64,000 nucleotides of DNA from Anadara kagoshimensis (lineage: Eukaryota > Mollusca > Bivalvia > Arcoida > Arcidae), in NCBI GenBank assembly GCA_021292105.1, contig CM037867.1:16878928-16942927 (forward strand), read 5' to 3'. Under the pieces are notes generated by a model that saw nothing but the letters and a program-made list of their open reading frames with translations, had not been told where the DNA came from and did not search any database. A program made the translations under genes and the position numbers. How positions within the stretch are numbered: position 1 is the first letter of the stretch; the number at the start of each line of letters is the position of its first letter. Shown piece after piece: positions 1 through 10,869 of this stretch.

Positions 1-868
1 GATTGCCTTGGCAAACCTGGCAGATGTGTTTAAAACTGCAAGGGTGTTTTTTACACTGCTCGTCCCTATTGTAGGCACAGCAAACTCTAATCCGAAAGGG
101 CTGCAGCTTCTTGCTGGACAAAGATGGAGTGTCAGGTCGGCTGTATTTGGCAGTCTTTGCCAAGGTACCCTGTGGCTTTAGCGGAGCTTACGGAAGTGTT
201 CGTCATAAATCCTTCTGGTTGTATCACCAAGATTCTGGTGAAGCTCACGCGCGGTCAGGGAATATTTAATAAGATTGGGTGTCTCATTGAGATATTTCTT
301 GATATAAATTGCCATGAAGGTGAAAAATCAAGTTGTCCATTGATTTATTGAAAGATGGTGTCGAAATTTAGAATTCTGTTTCATATTAATGATGCCAGGA
401 TCTATATTCATAGACAAAGGATCCTCGGAATAAGAGGACAACAGACATCTTAAGTGGATATATTCTTCATTCGATTTTTTTTGTTTAATATTTGGTGGCC
501 CCAATAAGAACACCATCAGCCAAACTAAGTGCGAGAGGTATTGAGGGAGCTGATGTAGCAACAGGCGACTCACATGAAAAGATGCGGGTAATTAGATGTG
601 GTACCGAGGTAGGTGAATCCGTACAAGGCGCTACAAGTGGTTCTGTAGTTGCTACTGGAGTGACGGTGCTGGGGACCGATTTCCCACCGGCACAGCTAGT
701 GATGGCAACTGCGATAAGTTGTTGCTGCTTAAACATATTAGTTTTGAGTAATCTAGTTGAAATGTGGACTGATGTGGTATAACACTGGGAGCTTCGGGAC
801 GCTCCGAGTCTTTTTAGGTTGTACCAAGCAGGCACATCCTTACGCCCTCGCTGTTTGGCTGAAGGCAT
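1..868 (-). pseudogene. Degenerate retroelement ORF with Cys/His cluster (tyrosine-recombinase element type)
   Basis: Read on the minus strand, three frames give recognisable pieces in order: MPSAKQRGRKDVPAWY near 868-820, LTARELHQNLGDTTRRIYDE followed by HFRKLR at about 262-183, and a Cys/His-rich stretch (AYNRDEQCKKHPCSFKHIC, then QVC) at about 115-1 that runs off the window edge. The order of a YDExFR-type motif followed by C-x-Y/F-N...C...C...H-x-C-x-x-C resembles ORFs of DIRS/Crypton-like tyrosine recombinase elements in invertebrates; I recognise the pattern but cannot confirm the subfamily. Stop codons and frame changes between the pieces mark a decayed copy. The recombinase domain itself is not visible and would lie left of the window. 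Confidence 0.42.
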
Positions 869-919
869 GACATGTGTTACACAAGAAAATTAAATAAAGA
901 AATAAATATTATCGTAATA

Positions 920-1575
920 CATAGATACCAAACCGTGCACCAATAAGTAAATACCATAATTAGACTGGGGTACCACAACTGTGTACCAATAAAAACTGTG
1001 TCAATACTGAGGTTCTACAACTGTGTACCAATAAATAAATACCGTGTTAATACTGGAGTACCACAACTATGTACCAAGAAATAAATACTGTGTTAATACT
1101 AGGGTACCACAACTGTGTACCAATAAGTACCGTGTTAATACTGGGGTACCACAACTGTGTACCAATAAATAAATACCATGTAAAGACTAGGGTACCATAA
1201 CTGTGTACCAAAACATAAATACCGTGTTATTATACCACAACTGTGTACCAATAAGTCAATACTGTGTTAATACTAGGTTACCACATTTGTGTACCAATAC
1301 ATAAATACCGTGTTAATACTGGGGTACCACAACTATGTACAAGAAATAAATACCGGGTTGATACTGAGGCACAACGACTGTGTACCAATAAATAAATAAA
1401 TACAGTGTTTAATTGGGTACCAAAACTATGTACAAAGAAATTAATACTGTGTTAATACTTGGGTACCACAACTGTGTACCAATAAATAAATACCAGGTTA
1501 ATTCTGAGGTACCACGACTTTGTACCAATAAATAAATACCGGGTAATATTGAGGCACCACGGCTGTGTACCAGTT
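920..1575. repeat. Minisatellite, about 46-bp unit, about 14 copies
   Basis: The core GGTACCACAACTGTGTACCA recurs every 42-48 bp, followed by ATAAATAAATACCGTGTTAATACT. About 14 copies are visible with substitutions and small indels, most divergent at both ends. The unit contains a GGTACC site. There is no coding frame. Confidence 0.93.
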
Positions 1576-2159
1576 AAAGTTATCGGGTACTAACTCAGCC
1601 TTTGAAATCTCTACAAATTTCCCACCACAATGGTGGAATAGGGTAAAATCTCATGTACCACATCTGATTACTTACTATATATATATGAATTTGGAAGTTA
1701 AAATCAGGTCAGATCAGTTGTATGTAAGAACCCTGGCCTGAAATTAATGAAAAATATTAGAATAAATAGAAAGAAATAATGTAGTGTGATGTAGTATGGG
1801 AATTGTGAATGGGTTGTTGTGGAGATGATATGATAAAAGTATAAATAAAACAGGAAACAGAAAGCATGGGAACAAACACAATTTGTGCTTCCTGGCTATG
1901 TGGTTACTGCAATTGTAGAGATGAGGATATGAGATTGAAACATAATTAAAATTGTGAACTGCTGGTATATATATAAAATATAAATGGTTGTTTGATGTAG
2001 AAATAGCCGGTACAAGATGTAACATGTATACACATATATGGGTAAAAAAGAAGGAGAACTGTGCATACATTGCGGACTCTGTGCAGAACTGCGCAACGGA
2101 CACTACGCAGGTATTTCGTCATCATGATAGTCTTGTTTGTCGGACTGTAGAATAAATGC
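1576..2159. other. AT-rich spacer
   Basis: This is AT-rich sequence between the minisatellite and the SGNH relic. The minus-strand reading frames in it are low-complexity and match no family I know. No gene is seen. Confidence 0.5.
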
Positions 2160-2712
2160 ACACCATCGTGTTGATCCAAAAATGAAAGTGTCACATCCAA
2201 GAAACCACGGTGATGCCAGAAATAAATGGAAGAATCCGGATTGTCTTTTGTCCATGCAGCCAATAAATTGTTCAAACTCACAACACGATCGTTTTAGCGA
2301 CTGTCAGCAGCACATGGATGAGACGAAGTAATTATCGTATAATAACGCGACAAATCCCAACACCGTTTCGCTAGAATTGTGCAAACGATGTGATCTGTTG
2401 GCACAGAGTGTCTGCTCCAAGGCGTGAATTACACAAGTCATTACCACCGATCTGTAGGAAAACAATGCCCGATGGAGATGAAAATCAGGTCAAGAAAGGG
2501 TCATTGGCGAGTATCCGAACTTTGAGACCGACACTGCATCGCGTTGTTACTGTGTAGTGGGAACTGTGCAGTCTAAGATTTGCATCTGCGGGACACTTAT
2601 CCATGTGAGACTCCAAACGTCGAATTAAACTATGTCTCAAAAGCAACACTTTCAATGGTTGATCATCGAAAGGCGTCTCTAATAAACTCACACCCAATAA
2701 GTTTGTAAACAA
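2160..2712 (-). pseudogene. SGNH/GDSL-hydrolase-like pseudogene
   Basis: Three blocks of an SGNH hydrolase appear in order on the minus strand but in different frames. Block I is LLRHSLIRRLESHM (about 2655-2610) where GHSxxRRL is expected, so the residue before HS is Arg. Block III, IVFLQIGGNDL (about 2470-2435), carries the GxND motif. Block V, DGVHL (about 2175-2160), carries the Asp-x-x-His pair and is preceded by FWHHRGF. A stop follows block III and the frame changes twice, so no functional enzyme is encoded. SGNH domains of this type occur in many copies in mollusc genomes and are often carried by mobile elements. The neighbouring recombinase-type relic on the same strand (1-868) could be part of the same element. 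The hydrolase call is firm; the element link is inference. Confidence 0.6.
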
Positions 2713-3289
2713 AAATGTACTTTAATAATGGTCATAAAACATTCCAATGTCGTGACGTCGCAACTCTAAACTAAGATTTTCTGAGATAAATTGTAAATCC
2801 ATCAAAATGAAAAGTAAATGGAGCTGTAAAATTTAACATTTTCCTGAAAAAAGGTCTTAACTTACCCATGCAATAATGCAAAACGTCAAAAGAGAATTAC
2901 AAACTATGTATATTTGGCGTAAAAAGCTAACTGCAAAAACTGTGATGATCTAGGTCAAAAGGTTGTAAACAAGGGGGCATATAACAGGATTATTTTGTAA
3001 AGAGAAGACCACTTACAACCTCAATCCCAGGTACCACCTAGAAATCAGTTTACATAATTCTTATTATTAAGAATAATTTTTATTAGTGTCATATTCAGTT
3101 CTTTTCGAATTTAATGATACACATGGAAGGTGTAACTAAAAAAAAGTAGGTTCTCACACTTTTAGAAAACCCAGTCTCATTTCTGTGTTTAATGGCAAAT
3201 CTTTCAACTTTGTAGGTTGTGACGTGGACATTTACCAATTTGTTTTTGTTCCATTGGTATATTAAGATTAATTATTATAAACTTATATA
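2713..3289. other. No feature seen
   Basis: AT-rich intergenic sequence; I see no gene, RNA or repeat that I can support. Confidence 0.5.
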
Positions 3290-3745
3290 CTTATGGACGT
3301 TTCGATGTCAAGACGTTATTAGATATAATAATAATGATCTAAAATCAGGTTTAGGAATCTGAGGTAACCTGGCTTTAAATTTAATTGGGCCAGATCTCAC
3401 TGTGAGAAATATTCAGTTGTATCGATGTAATCCCGTTCCTTCTACCATACCACAGCTGATATCTCCATATAGCCCCCATAGTTTTGACTGAAGCATTAAA
3501 CCAATACATCATTCAACGTGACCACTTATACTCACTAGTTAACATCTCTGGTGTCAATTTGATTAGGAGAGGGGGGTATATAACAGCAGTGTATCTTTTG
3601 GAAATATCTAAATAAATTATTTCCAAAAAATAGTTATTGTGGTCATGGTACCATGGTACAATTTAGTTGAAGTTCGGCTGTTAAACGGCAAAAATATGGA
3701 AATTATTCGTCGAAAATTACATCAGATACCAGCTGTAAAAAATGT
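3290..3745 (+). repeat. Direct repeat, copy 1 (Penelope-like pLTR candidate)
   Basis: This stretch is repeated at 4433-4940 in the same orientation, sharing CTTATATACTTATGG at the start, AGGTTTAGGAATCTGAGGTA, CAGCTGATATCTCCATATAG and ATCAGATACCAGCT near the end. Both copies run into reverse transcriptase sequence of the IGIPMGTNCAP family, about 25 nt apart in RT coordinates. That arrangement is what tandem, partly truncated Penelope-like copies with pseudo-LTRs look like; calling it a pLTR is inference. Confidence 0.6.
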
Positions 3746-4425
3746 AAGAGCAGAATTCATGCAGACATATTAAATTTAAAGAGAAATCATTTAACTCCAC
3801 ACACAGATATATAGATGAAATGCTTTCTCTTATCAATCCTAAATTTGGAGACTTAATGACATGTTTCTTAGTGAGCTTGGAATAAAAGATGCGACCGTTT
3901 TTCCAAGTTCTGCTTAATATTGAGAATTATACCTTAATTATGGCGCCTAATGTATGATAAATGGTATGACTTATTGTTTTATTGTTGTCAACTTTCCTTT
4001 TCTATGCAGCAGTATACCTGCTTCTCCTGCTTATGGTGTATTTGTTTCCCAATTTATACGCTATGATAGAGCCACTACAGGAACTTTGTACAACGAAGCG
4101 GGTTTCTTGCAAAAAATTTGTTGACTCAGGAATATTGCAAGCCTAGGCTTATTAAGGCTCTCAAAAAGTTTTATGGCCGCCATCACAGTATTGTCTCTGT
4201 GTCCAGGATTGCGCTCGATATATTTGACGTCCCATAGTTTCACAATTTTGATTACATACGTGGTAGGTGTTGCTTGCTACACATGAGATGCTTACACTTC
4301 CGGAACACCCGCCCTCACTTCCGTGATGGAAGTTAACGTGTCTAACTTAACTTGTCAGTTCCAAAGTTTTTACTTTGCTTCTGGATTGTGATTCAGACAT
4401 ATATTAGTATGTTAACTTTGTTTTT
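3745..4425 (+). mobile_element. 5'-truncated Penelope-like RT copy (IPMGTNCAP family)
   Basis: The stretch reads through AEFMQ, RYIDEMLSLINPKFGDL (the YIDD catalytic box with D to E), the SPAYGVFVSQ box near 4030 and the FYGRHHS box near 4175, with several frameshifts and stops. It ends in the family tail, AACTTGTCAGTTCCAAAG then TTTTTACTTTGCTTCTGGAT at about 4345-4390. It is non-functional. Confidence 0.75.
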
Positions 4426-4432
4426 GAGTTTT

Positions 4433-4940
4433 ATACTTATATACTTATGGGCGTTTCTATGTCAATACGTTACTATATAGATACCGATCGAGAACAAATG
4501 ATTTAAAATCAGGTTTAGGAATCTGAGGTAACCTGGCTATAAATTTAATTCGGCCATATCTCAGTGTGAGAAGTATTCAGTTTTATCGATGTAATCCGGT
4601 TCCTTCCACCATACTACAGCTGATATTTCCATATAGCCCCAATAGTCTTGTCTAAAACATAAAACCAATACTCCTTTCAACGTGATCAGCCTCATACTCA
4701 CTAGTTAACATCTCTGATGTCAATTTGATTAGGAGAAGGGGAGGTATATAAAAACAGTGTATCTTTTGAAAATATTTTAATAATTTATTTAAAAAAATAT
4801 TATCACGGTCATGGTACAATGGTACAATTTATTGTGAAAATATAGCATTATACAAATGACTGAGTTGAAGTCCGGCTGCCGAATCGCCAAAATGTGGAAG
4901 CTATTCGTAAAAAATTACATCAGATACCAGCTCTGAAAAA
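4433..4940 (+). repeat. Direct repeat, copy 2
   Basis: Second copy of the 3290-3745 segment, about 80-85% identical by eye, with a short insertion near 4830-4855. It joins directly to RT sequence at about 4945. Confidence 0.6.
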
Positions 4941-4944
4941 ATGT

Positions 4945-5025
4945 CGAATCTGGAGAGAAGACAGTCGCCAAATCATTCAACTCCACACAACTCTTATCAA
5001 TCCTAAATTTGGAGACTAAATTTAT
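4945..5025 (+). mobile_element. Short sense RT fragment
   Basis: GAGAAGACAGTCGCCAAATC and CCTAAATTTGGAGACTA match the middle of the RT copy at 60412-60500, with the YIDDVLS codons deleted between them. The fragment is then met head-on by an inverted fragment of the same family. Confidence 0.65.
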
Positions 5026-5029
5026 GACA

Positions 5030-5520
5030 TGGGCAATCCTGGACACAGTAACACCCTACTTATCAGCAAAACCGCCATAAAACACTTTGAGAGCCTTTAT
5101 GAGCCTAGGCTTGCAACATCCCTGGATCAACAATTTATTTATAAACATCTTGCTTAGGTATGTAAAGTTCATTATGTGGGAACAGACTCTACCATAGCCT
5201 ATTTATTGTGAAGCAAATACACCATAAGCAGGAAAAGCAGGTATATTGATGGATACAAAAAGAAAATTGACAATATAAAAATTGAAGTCATCACGTTTGT
5301 CATAAAGTTTCAAATGTAGCCTTTCGTGTGAGTCATAATTCAGGTATAAGTCTAAATATGAAGCAGAACTTGAGAAATCAGGCGTGTCTTTTATTTCAAG
5401 CTAGCTAATTTATTAGGATAGATGACATTTACATAGTCTCCAAATTTAGGATTGTTAAGAGACAGAACATCATCTAAATATATGTATGTTCAGTTGAATG
5501 ATTTAGCGACAGTCAAGTCG
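5030..5520 (-). mobile_element. Inverted RT fragment of the same family
   Basis: On the minus strand the sequence reads from the YIDD/LNNPKFGDYVNVI region (about 5510) through SSSSASY and SPAYGVF to the FYGRHHS region (about 5060). It is antisense to the fragment beside it, so the locus has been rearranged. The 3' tail is missing. Confidence 0.7.
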
Positions 5521-6451
5521 AAAATATTCATGGATAGAGGTTTGTTAATTTTATTAACAATAAATATGAGTTTTGTTAATATTTTCTCTGAGTTTTTTTT
5601 CTAACATATAAGTTGCAAATATTATAGGAAATGATCTTATTTAATCTGTTAGCAATACCGTGTAGGTTCTGATATTGCCTTGTTTTTTAAACATACAAGT
5701 CTAATCTAAGAGACCAAGCACTAAATTCTGGCGAGACATTTTGTTTTCTTGTAGAAAAGTCCATGCAATTTTTAATTTTTCGAAAATATATATACAAATC
5801 AGATTTTGGAGTATTCTGTGTCAAAAAAGAACACTTAAATTTTAATTCTATTTTTTATTGTGAACTCATGATACAAAATGCAATACGTTTTGAAAGTTTT
5901 CCAATTAAATGACAAAATATCTAAACAAGCAATAAAATGAGATTTTTGTGCATCACTTCCTGTTGCCAGTGTTTTTTAATAATAATTTCAGTGCAACTCT
6001 GCGAGGTTCCAATTTAGCCTTCACCATAATTAAAATAGACGAGATGAAAAAATGTTTTTTACACAAAAGTAGACATAAAGTAGTGTATTTTATCTTGATT
6101 TTGATTTTGATAACAGATTTTATCAGTATTGTGATAAAGTTAAGATAATTTTTTTGATAGTTTTCGGAAAGATCATTGCTTTAGTAATTTTTTATTTTTA
6201 TAAAGGCTTTACTATCCCTTTGTTAGCAATAGTATGGGTACATTTTTGTGAAATTAGTATTTTGCATACAATATATGAGTACGGTTGCAACAATAACCTT
6301 TTCTTTAAAGTTAATGATTAAGCGTACAGAATTCTTAGCTTGTTGATTGTTAAACAGTTAGTTGCAGTTTTAAACCGTGTTGCGATTTTTCCAGATGCGT
6401 CTTTAAAGTTTCCAGATTAATCAGATAGAACTGAGTGATAATTCTGTTGAA
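5521..6451. other. AT-rich stretch, no gene seen
   Basis: The left part may continue the upstream portion of the inverted RT copy, but I could not read conserved motifs. The short ORFs in it are low-complexity. Confidence 0.4.
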
Positions 6452-6513
6452 CCGCCACACGGATATGGATAGCCAAGCAGGTACTTGTTTGGCTATCCAT
6501 ATACGTGTGGCGG
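6452..6513. repeat. Near-perfect 25-nt inverted repeat (hairpin)
   Basis: Arms CCGCCACACGGATATGGATA-GCCAA and TTGGC-TATCCATATACGTGTGGCGG are separated by 12 nt. Only one or two positions are unpaired. It is an isolated fold-back or a remnant of a terminal-inverted-repeat element. Confidence 0.85.
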
Positions 6514-6784
6514 GTCTAAATGATCTTTTGGCCGTTACATCAATGACCATTTCTACGGTTGCAACAGTAAAAGCCTTCATAGATTGATACCTCATTCAAA
6601 GTCTTGCTTGTCGCGTTGAAAATCAACCATATACTGTATCATATAAAGGAACATGTCCCCAATGTTGCTAACATATCCGTATTGATATCAATATGTATTA
6701 TTTTGTCTGATGTCAATATTAAGTAACACTTATATAATCAATTTTTGTTCATTTTGCAAAAGACTATGGTGTAGTGTAAGGTGG

Positions 6785-6935
6785 ATGTAGTTAGTTAAAC
6801 TGGGGGTGCTTTCCCTTCCGGACCATCCGGCCTCACTTCCGTGGTTAAATTCATGTTTCTCACTTACTTGTCAGTTCTAAAGTTTTTACTTTGCTTCTGG
6901 ATTGTGATTCGGACATGGACAAGTATGTTTTTAGA
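6785..6935 (+). mobile_element. Solo 3' tail of the Penelope-like family
   Basis: Only the terminal about 150 bp of the family is present: GGTGCTTTCCCTTCCGGACC, CCGGCCTCACTTCCGTGG, CTTGTCAGTTCTAAAG and TTTTACTTTGCTTCTGGATT. Confidence 0.8.
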
Positions 6936-7284
6936 TAAAGTGTTATTTCGTCAATATAAAACGGTTCAGTGACAATAATGTTTGAATATTCGAATTAAAA
7001 TGGTCAGGTTCTATTAGGACTAAAAAAGGATCTCGTTGCTTATCTACTTGTGATCAAAACATGCCTTCCAGCATATCAATCAACCTTTATACAATGCCAA
7101 CCACAGCATATTAATTTTGTTTATCTATTTATAAATTAAAGAATAACGTCGAATTGTTAATTTTGTTACTTTACTCAATGTTAGAGCTTTTAAGAAAAAA
7201 TATTTTCATTGAAATAAAAATTTGTTGTAACATATTTACAATTATTGATGATGTATTGAATCAATGTATAAATCAAAATTCCAA

Positions 7285-7370
7285 AAGCAATTTATAAACT
7301 TTGAAAACTGACAAATTTAGCTAAACACACGTTTTTCGTCCTATAAGTGTGATCGGTTGCTCTGGTAAGG
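7285..7370 (-). mobile_element. Inverted tail remnant of the Penelope-like family
   Basis: Plus-strand AACTTTGAAAACTGACAAAT followed by TTAGCTAAACACACG is the reverse complement of the family tail. Divergent. Confidence 0.5.
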
Positions 7371-7539
7371 TAAGACAATCCATAAAATCAATAAAGAATG
7401 ATAACAAACATGGTACTATGTAATAGAAAATATATTAATTGTAATTTTGGATGCAGTGACATCGTTTTTACCAACACTTTTGTGATAAAAGGTTATTATT
7501 TTGTTTTAAGTGCCTTAAAATCCCAGTAATATCTCAACA

Positions 7540-7900
7540 CCGTCAATTTTTTTGTATGCAGCTTCCGTATAAACATCCCGTAGCAGACATGATCTCTTTT
7601 ACATAGCACTCTATAATCTCTTAATAAACATACTATAAGCAGGATAAGCAAGTATTGAAAATATTAATAGAAAACTTATGCCATTGTCTGTACCATATTC
7701 GACTTTAAAGACAGCTTTTAGTTGGCATCATTCTGACGTACAAATACAAATAAGAAACACAAATTCAATCATTTTCGTAACAGTTACTGTTTAAGCTCAC
7801 TAAAATAGATGACAATCACATATTCAGAATCTTTTAGTATCAATTTAAATAAAGCCATCTATATATATGTATGTTAAATTGATTGATATGTCTACAGGTT
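7540..7900 (-). mobile_element. Old inverted RT relic of the Penelope-like family
   Basis: Plus-strand ATACTATAAGCAGGATAAGC corresponds to the complement of the SPAYGVF box, and the spacing to the downstream YIDD-like region is kept. Heavily mutated. Confidence 0.45.
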
Positions 7901-9201
7901 TTGATCTAGAATAAAGGAAACATTCAGCATTTAATTAAAAAAATAATGTTTTGTGTATCGTTTTTAATATTTTTGTTATGACACGAAATTTTAAAAGAAA
8001 GATATATAACAACACATTAACATAATACCAGAACAATGCTTCTAAGTCAGTAAGCAATACATGATTCTAAAATATAACATTTGTACTCTTAACTTCTTTA
8101 TCAATTCAACTATGAAATAGACGTTAATTAGAACAATAAAGTTACACCTACCGACAATCTACTTTCTTTTTATAAATATACCACCGTCATTATTGATTAA
8201 GTCTCACCTGAGGGGTTATTTAATATATCTTATGAAGGGTAAATAGTCAAACTAATAGTCAAAATAATCACAATTGACTGCAAAGATCGACAAATTTGTC
8301 CCCAAAATACTACAACTAAATGGTCAGGTACTGTATATTTATTAAATGCTTTAATTATCGCAAACGTATAACGGGAAAAGGTTGGTGACGACCATGAAGG
8401 TTTTTATTTAGTCCCTTTTCAATGCCATTTCATGCAAATTCAGTAATAATATTCAATGTTTAAATTACCTGTGGTCCAAATAGTAAGATGTTAATGATGT
8501 CATTACCTTGGTTTTTAATAAAATTACCATCTAGTAGTATTTGAAAAATAAAGACCTATTAAATCCGTTTTGCATGGAACTACGTTTTTGCATGCTGTTT
8601 GTCCGACAGTCCTTTTTGTACCACGGTATCAGTCGCGCACTGTCCGCTTGGAACAAAAAGTTTTGTAAATTCGCGCCAGACTTAGTCAAGAAATATCACT
8701 GTTGTGTGTAGGCATAGCATGCGAAATGGGGTCTATTACACCATCATTAACCATTTTAAATTCTTATCAGTTTTGAATGTTGACCTTTAAATTCTTTGTC
8801 TGATATGAAAATCGTAGTTATACAAACAAATATTTTTGTAATTACAATACACTTGAGTACACAGAAACAAAAAGGATACGGTTTTCCAGACACTTATTAT
8901 GTTATTCTTTTGCATATGTCCTTGACGTTTGAATACATGAAATTCATAAAATTATGAAAAATGTCCGCAAATCATTACCTTCAATGTATAAATATCAGTG
9001 TATATATAAAACATAGTTTTCATTCTATATATATACTAAATCAGTAGAAATGCATAGTAATTTGTTGTTTCGGTAACATAAATGTAATATTGAATTGACA
9101 ATGACAACAATATATCGATTTATAAATACGTTACACGTTAATATACCATACAACACAAAACTTTTGGTGATATTAGACTTCAATAATGCAAAGTTTTACA
9201 T
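7901..9201. other. 3' flank of gene B, no gene seen
   Basis: AT-rich sequence downstream of the last lectin exon. It should contain the 3' untranslated region and polyadenylation site of gene B; candidate AATAAA hexamers on the minus strand exist but none can be chosen. Confidence 0.4.
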
Positions 9202-9449
9202 CTAATTATACCAGTTATAAATTAGTTTTTCAGAAATGTAATTTTTAGATACAAGATCAGCGCATTGATCTCTACCATACGCATCCCATCTAAAATTACT
9301 TATCGTAGAATCATAATAACCACAAATGTCCGAATGATCCGGTTGACCTTCAATCCAGTTAGTATATGTAGCTGGTTTCTGTGTACTTAACCAAATCCAA
9401 ATATCATTTTCCTTTACTAAACCAATCCAGTAAGAATACCCTTTTGATT
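9202..9449 (-). CDS. Gene B exon 10: C-terminal half of CTLD-2, stop codon
   Basis: The acceptor is TTTGTTTGTCTTTAG before AATCAAAAGG. Phase 2 entry completes a Glu codon with the last base of 12836-12926. The sequence contains YWIGL, WIWL, NWIEGQPD (QPD is the galactose-type calcium motif of lectin domains), DIC and RWDAYGRDQC, then NYISEK and a stop about ten residues later. The position normally filled by the final canonical Cys (ICE) is Ser in YISEK. The exon therefore keeps the inner disulfide pair (DIC, DQC) but not the outer one. Sugar binding is plausible from QPD but the usual WND motif is altered, so specificity is uncertain. Confidence 0.82.
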
Positions 9450-9884
9450 CTAAAGACAAACAAATTACAATGTTATTAATATTTATAGAAATCCCAAAAA
9501 ACTTTTTGTTTATATTCCGAAACAATTCATAGAATGAAATACCCTATAAAATCTAAAAGACAAATAACATTGTTATAATAATTTCAAAGTCATGTACAAC
9601 AATTATACTAAAACACTGTATCCATTAATGGTTGAGGAATGTGAAATCATTAAATGTTTCAGTTTAAACTTTCTCACCTATTAGATACAAGAGGGAATAT
9701 AAATTCACATTCAATAATTGAGCTTCATCTGAATACAACATAAAAAGTCTAACAATTTGGACTGGTCGGAATATTACTTATTGTCTGAACATAAATAGCA
9801 GTGGTGGCAAACTGTTTATGATTATAACAAGGATATGTTTAGACATATAACATTATGGTTCTGTTTACATCTTCAAAACAATTT

Positions 9885-10010
9885 AGTAATAACTTGGGAT
9901 AACCACTGCTACCCCTTAACTATTTGAACTTCCATGAGTTAAGAGCATTTCTAAATTACCATTTATATTGCATATTTGTTTTCATTGAATGGAGTGCGGT
10001 GTGTTTTTAT
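9885..10010 (+). repeat. Degenerate duplication, copy 1
   Basis: Matches 10330-10455: TATTTGAACTTCCATGAGTTAA-GAGCATTT against TTTTTGAACGCAAATGAGTAAAGAACATTT, then ATTGCATA and GTGTGTTTTT. About 75% identity by eye; spacing about 445 bp. Function unknown. Confidence 0.55.
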
Positions 10011-10329
10011 ATATCATATCATTCATTATACATCACTCATAAATACTAAATTTGATTCGATGAGAGCAATCACATGGTGAGGATTGAAATATCATATTTC
10101 CTTCATGCGATAAAGTTTCACTGTAATACATCCCTTATTCGGAACACACCTATACGTCACAATGATATGAGGTCATCGATAGAGAATCGGTCATGACTTT
10201 TGACCAATATGAACACCCCCTAACACGTCACATTTCTCTCGTGGTTCAATGTCGGATAATATAACTTGCTGCGGGTAAACGTTCATACTTCCCTCTTTCA
10301 AAGACAAAAGACAATAAATGTATAATAAT

Positions 10330-10455
10330 AATTGTTTGGGTTTAGCACTGCCATCCCTTATCTTTTTGAACGCAAATGAGTAAAGAACATTTCTTATTAT
10401 CATTCATATTGCATACTTTTATTCTTTTTACCGAGTACAGTGTGTTTTTGTAAAG
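10330..10455 (+). repeat. Degenerate duplication, copy 2
   Basis: Partner of 9885-10010, same orientation. Confidence 0.55.
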
Positions 10456-10869
10456 CAATACCACGTGTAAGTAACTATGTTTTGATATAATGGAACAATA
10501 TCTTTCTTTTAAATGTATTACGTATACTTTTCAATTTAAAATAAATAAGAAGATGCTTAAACATCATATTGATATATTGGAAATATAAAAAAACGATTAC
10601 GTGTATTATGTATAAGGTCAACGTTAAATAACCTAGCAAACAACTGACCAATTTGCTTGAACTTTAATTTGAATAATTATTATGGACAAGTACATTGATG
10701 CAAATACTTTACAAAGCTTTATTATGTTCACATGGGAACACTAATTTTAGAAACATACCAGTATCTTCAATAAATAACCGAGAGGTTAAGAAACTAAGGA
10801 CCACATTAAAATAAAGACAGCTGTTATAGGTTGAAGGTCATGTATCTACTTACTGCAAATCTTAACAGT

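Larger units (their letters stand above)
9450..10869. other. Intron 9 of gene B, left part
   Basis: AT-rich intron sequence. It holds the duplicated about 120-bp segments listed separately and no other recognisable feature. Confidence 0.6.

Noticed and set aside
492..782. Plus-strand 96-codon ORF near the left edge
   Set aside because: It is the complement of a relic whose readable motifs (DVPAWY, YDEHFRKLR, Cys/His cluster) are on the minus strand; the plus frame shows no family pattern.
920..1575. CRISPR-like array
   Set aside because: Repeats and 'spacers' are equally conserved, so it is a plain minisatellite in an animal genome.
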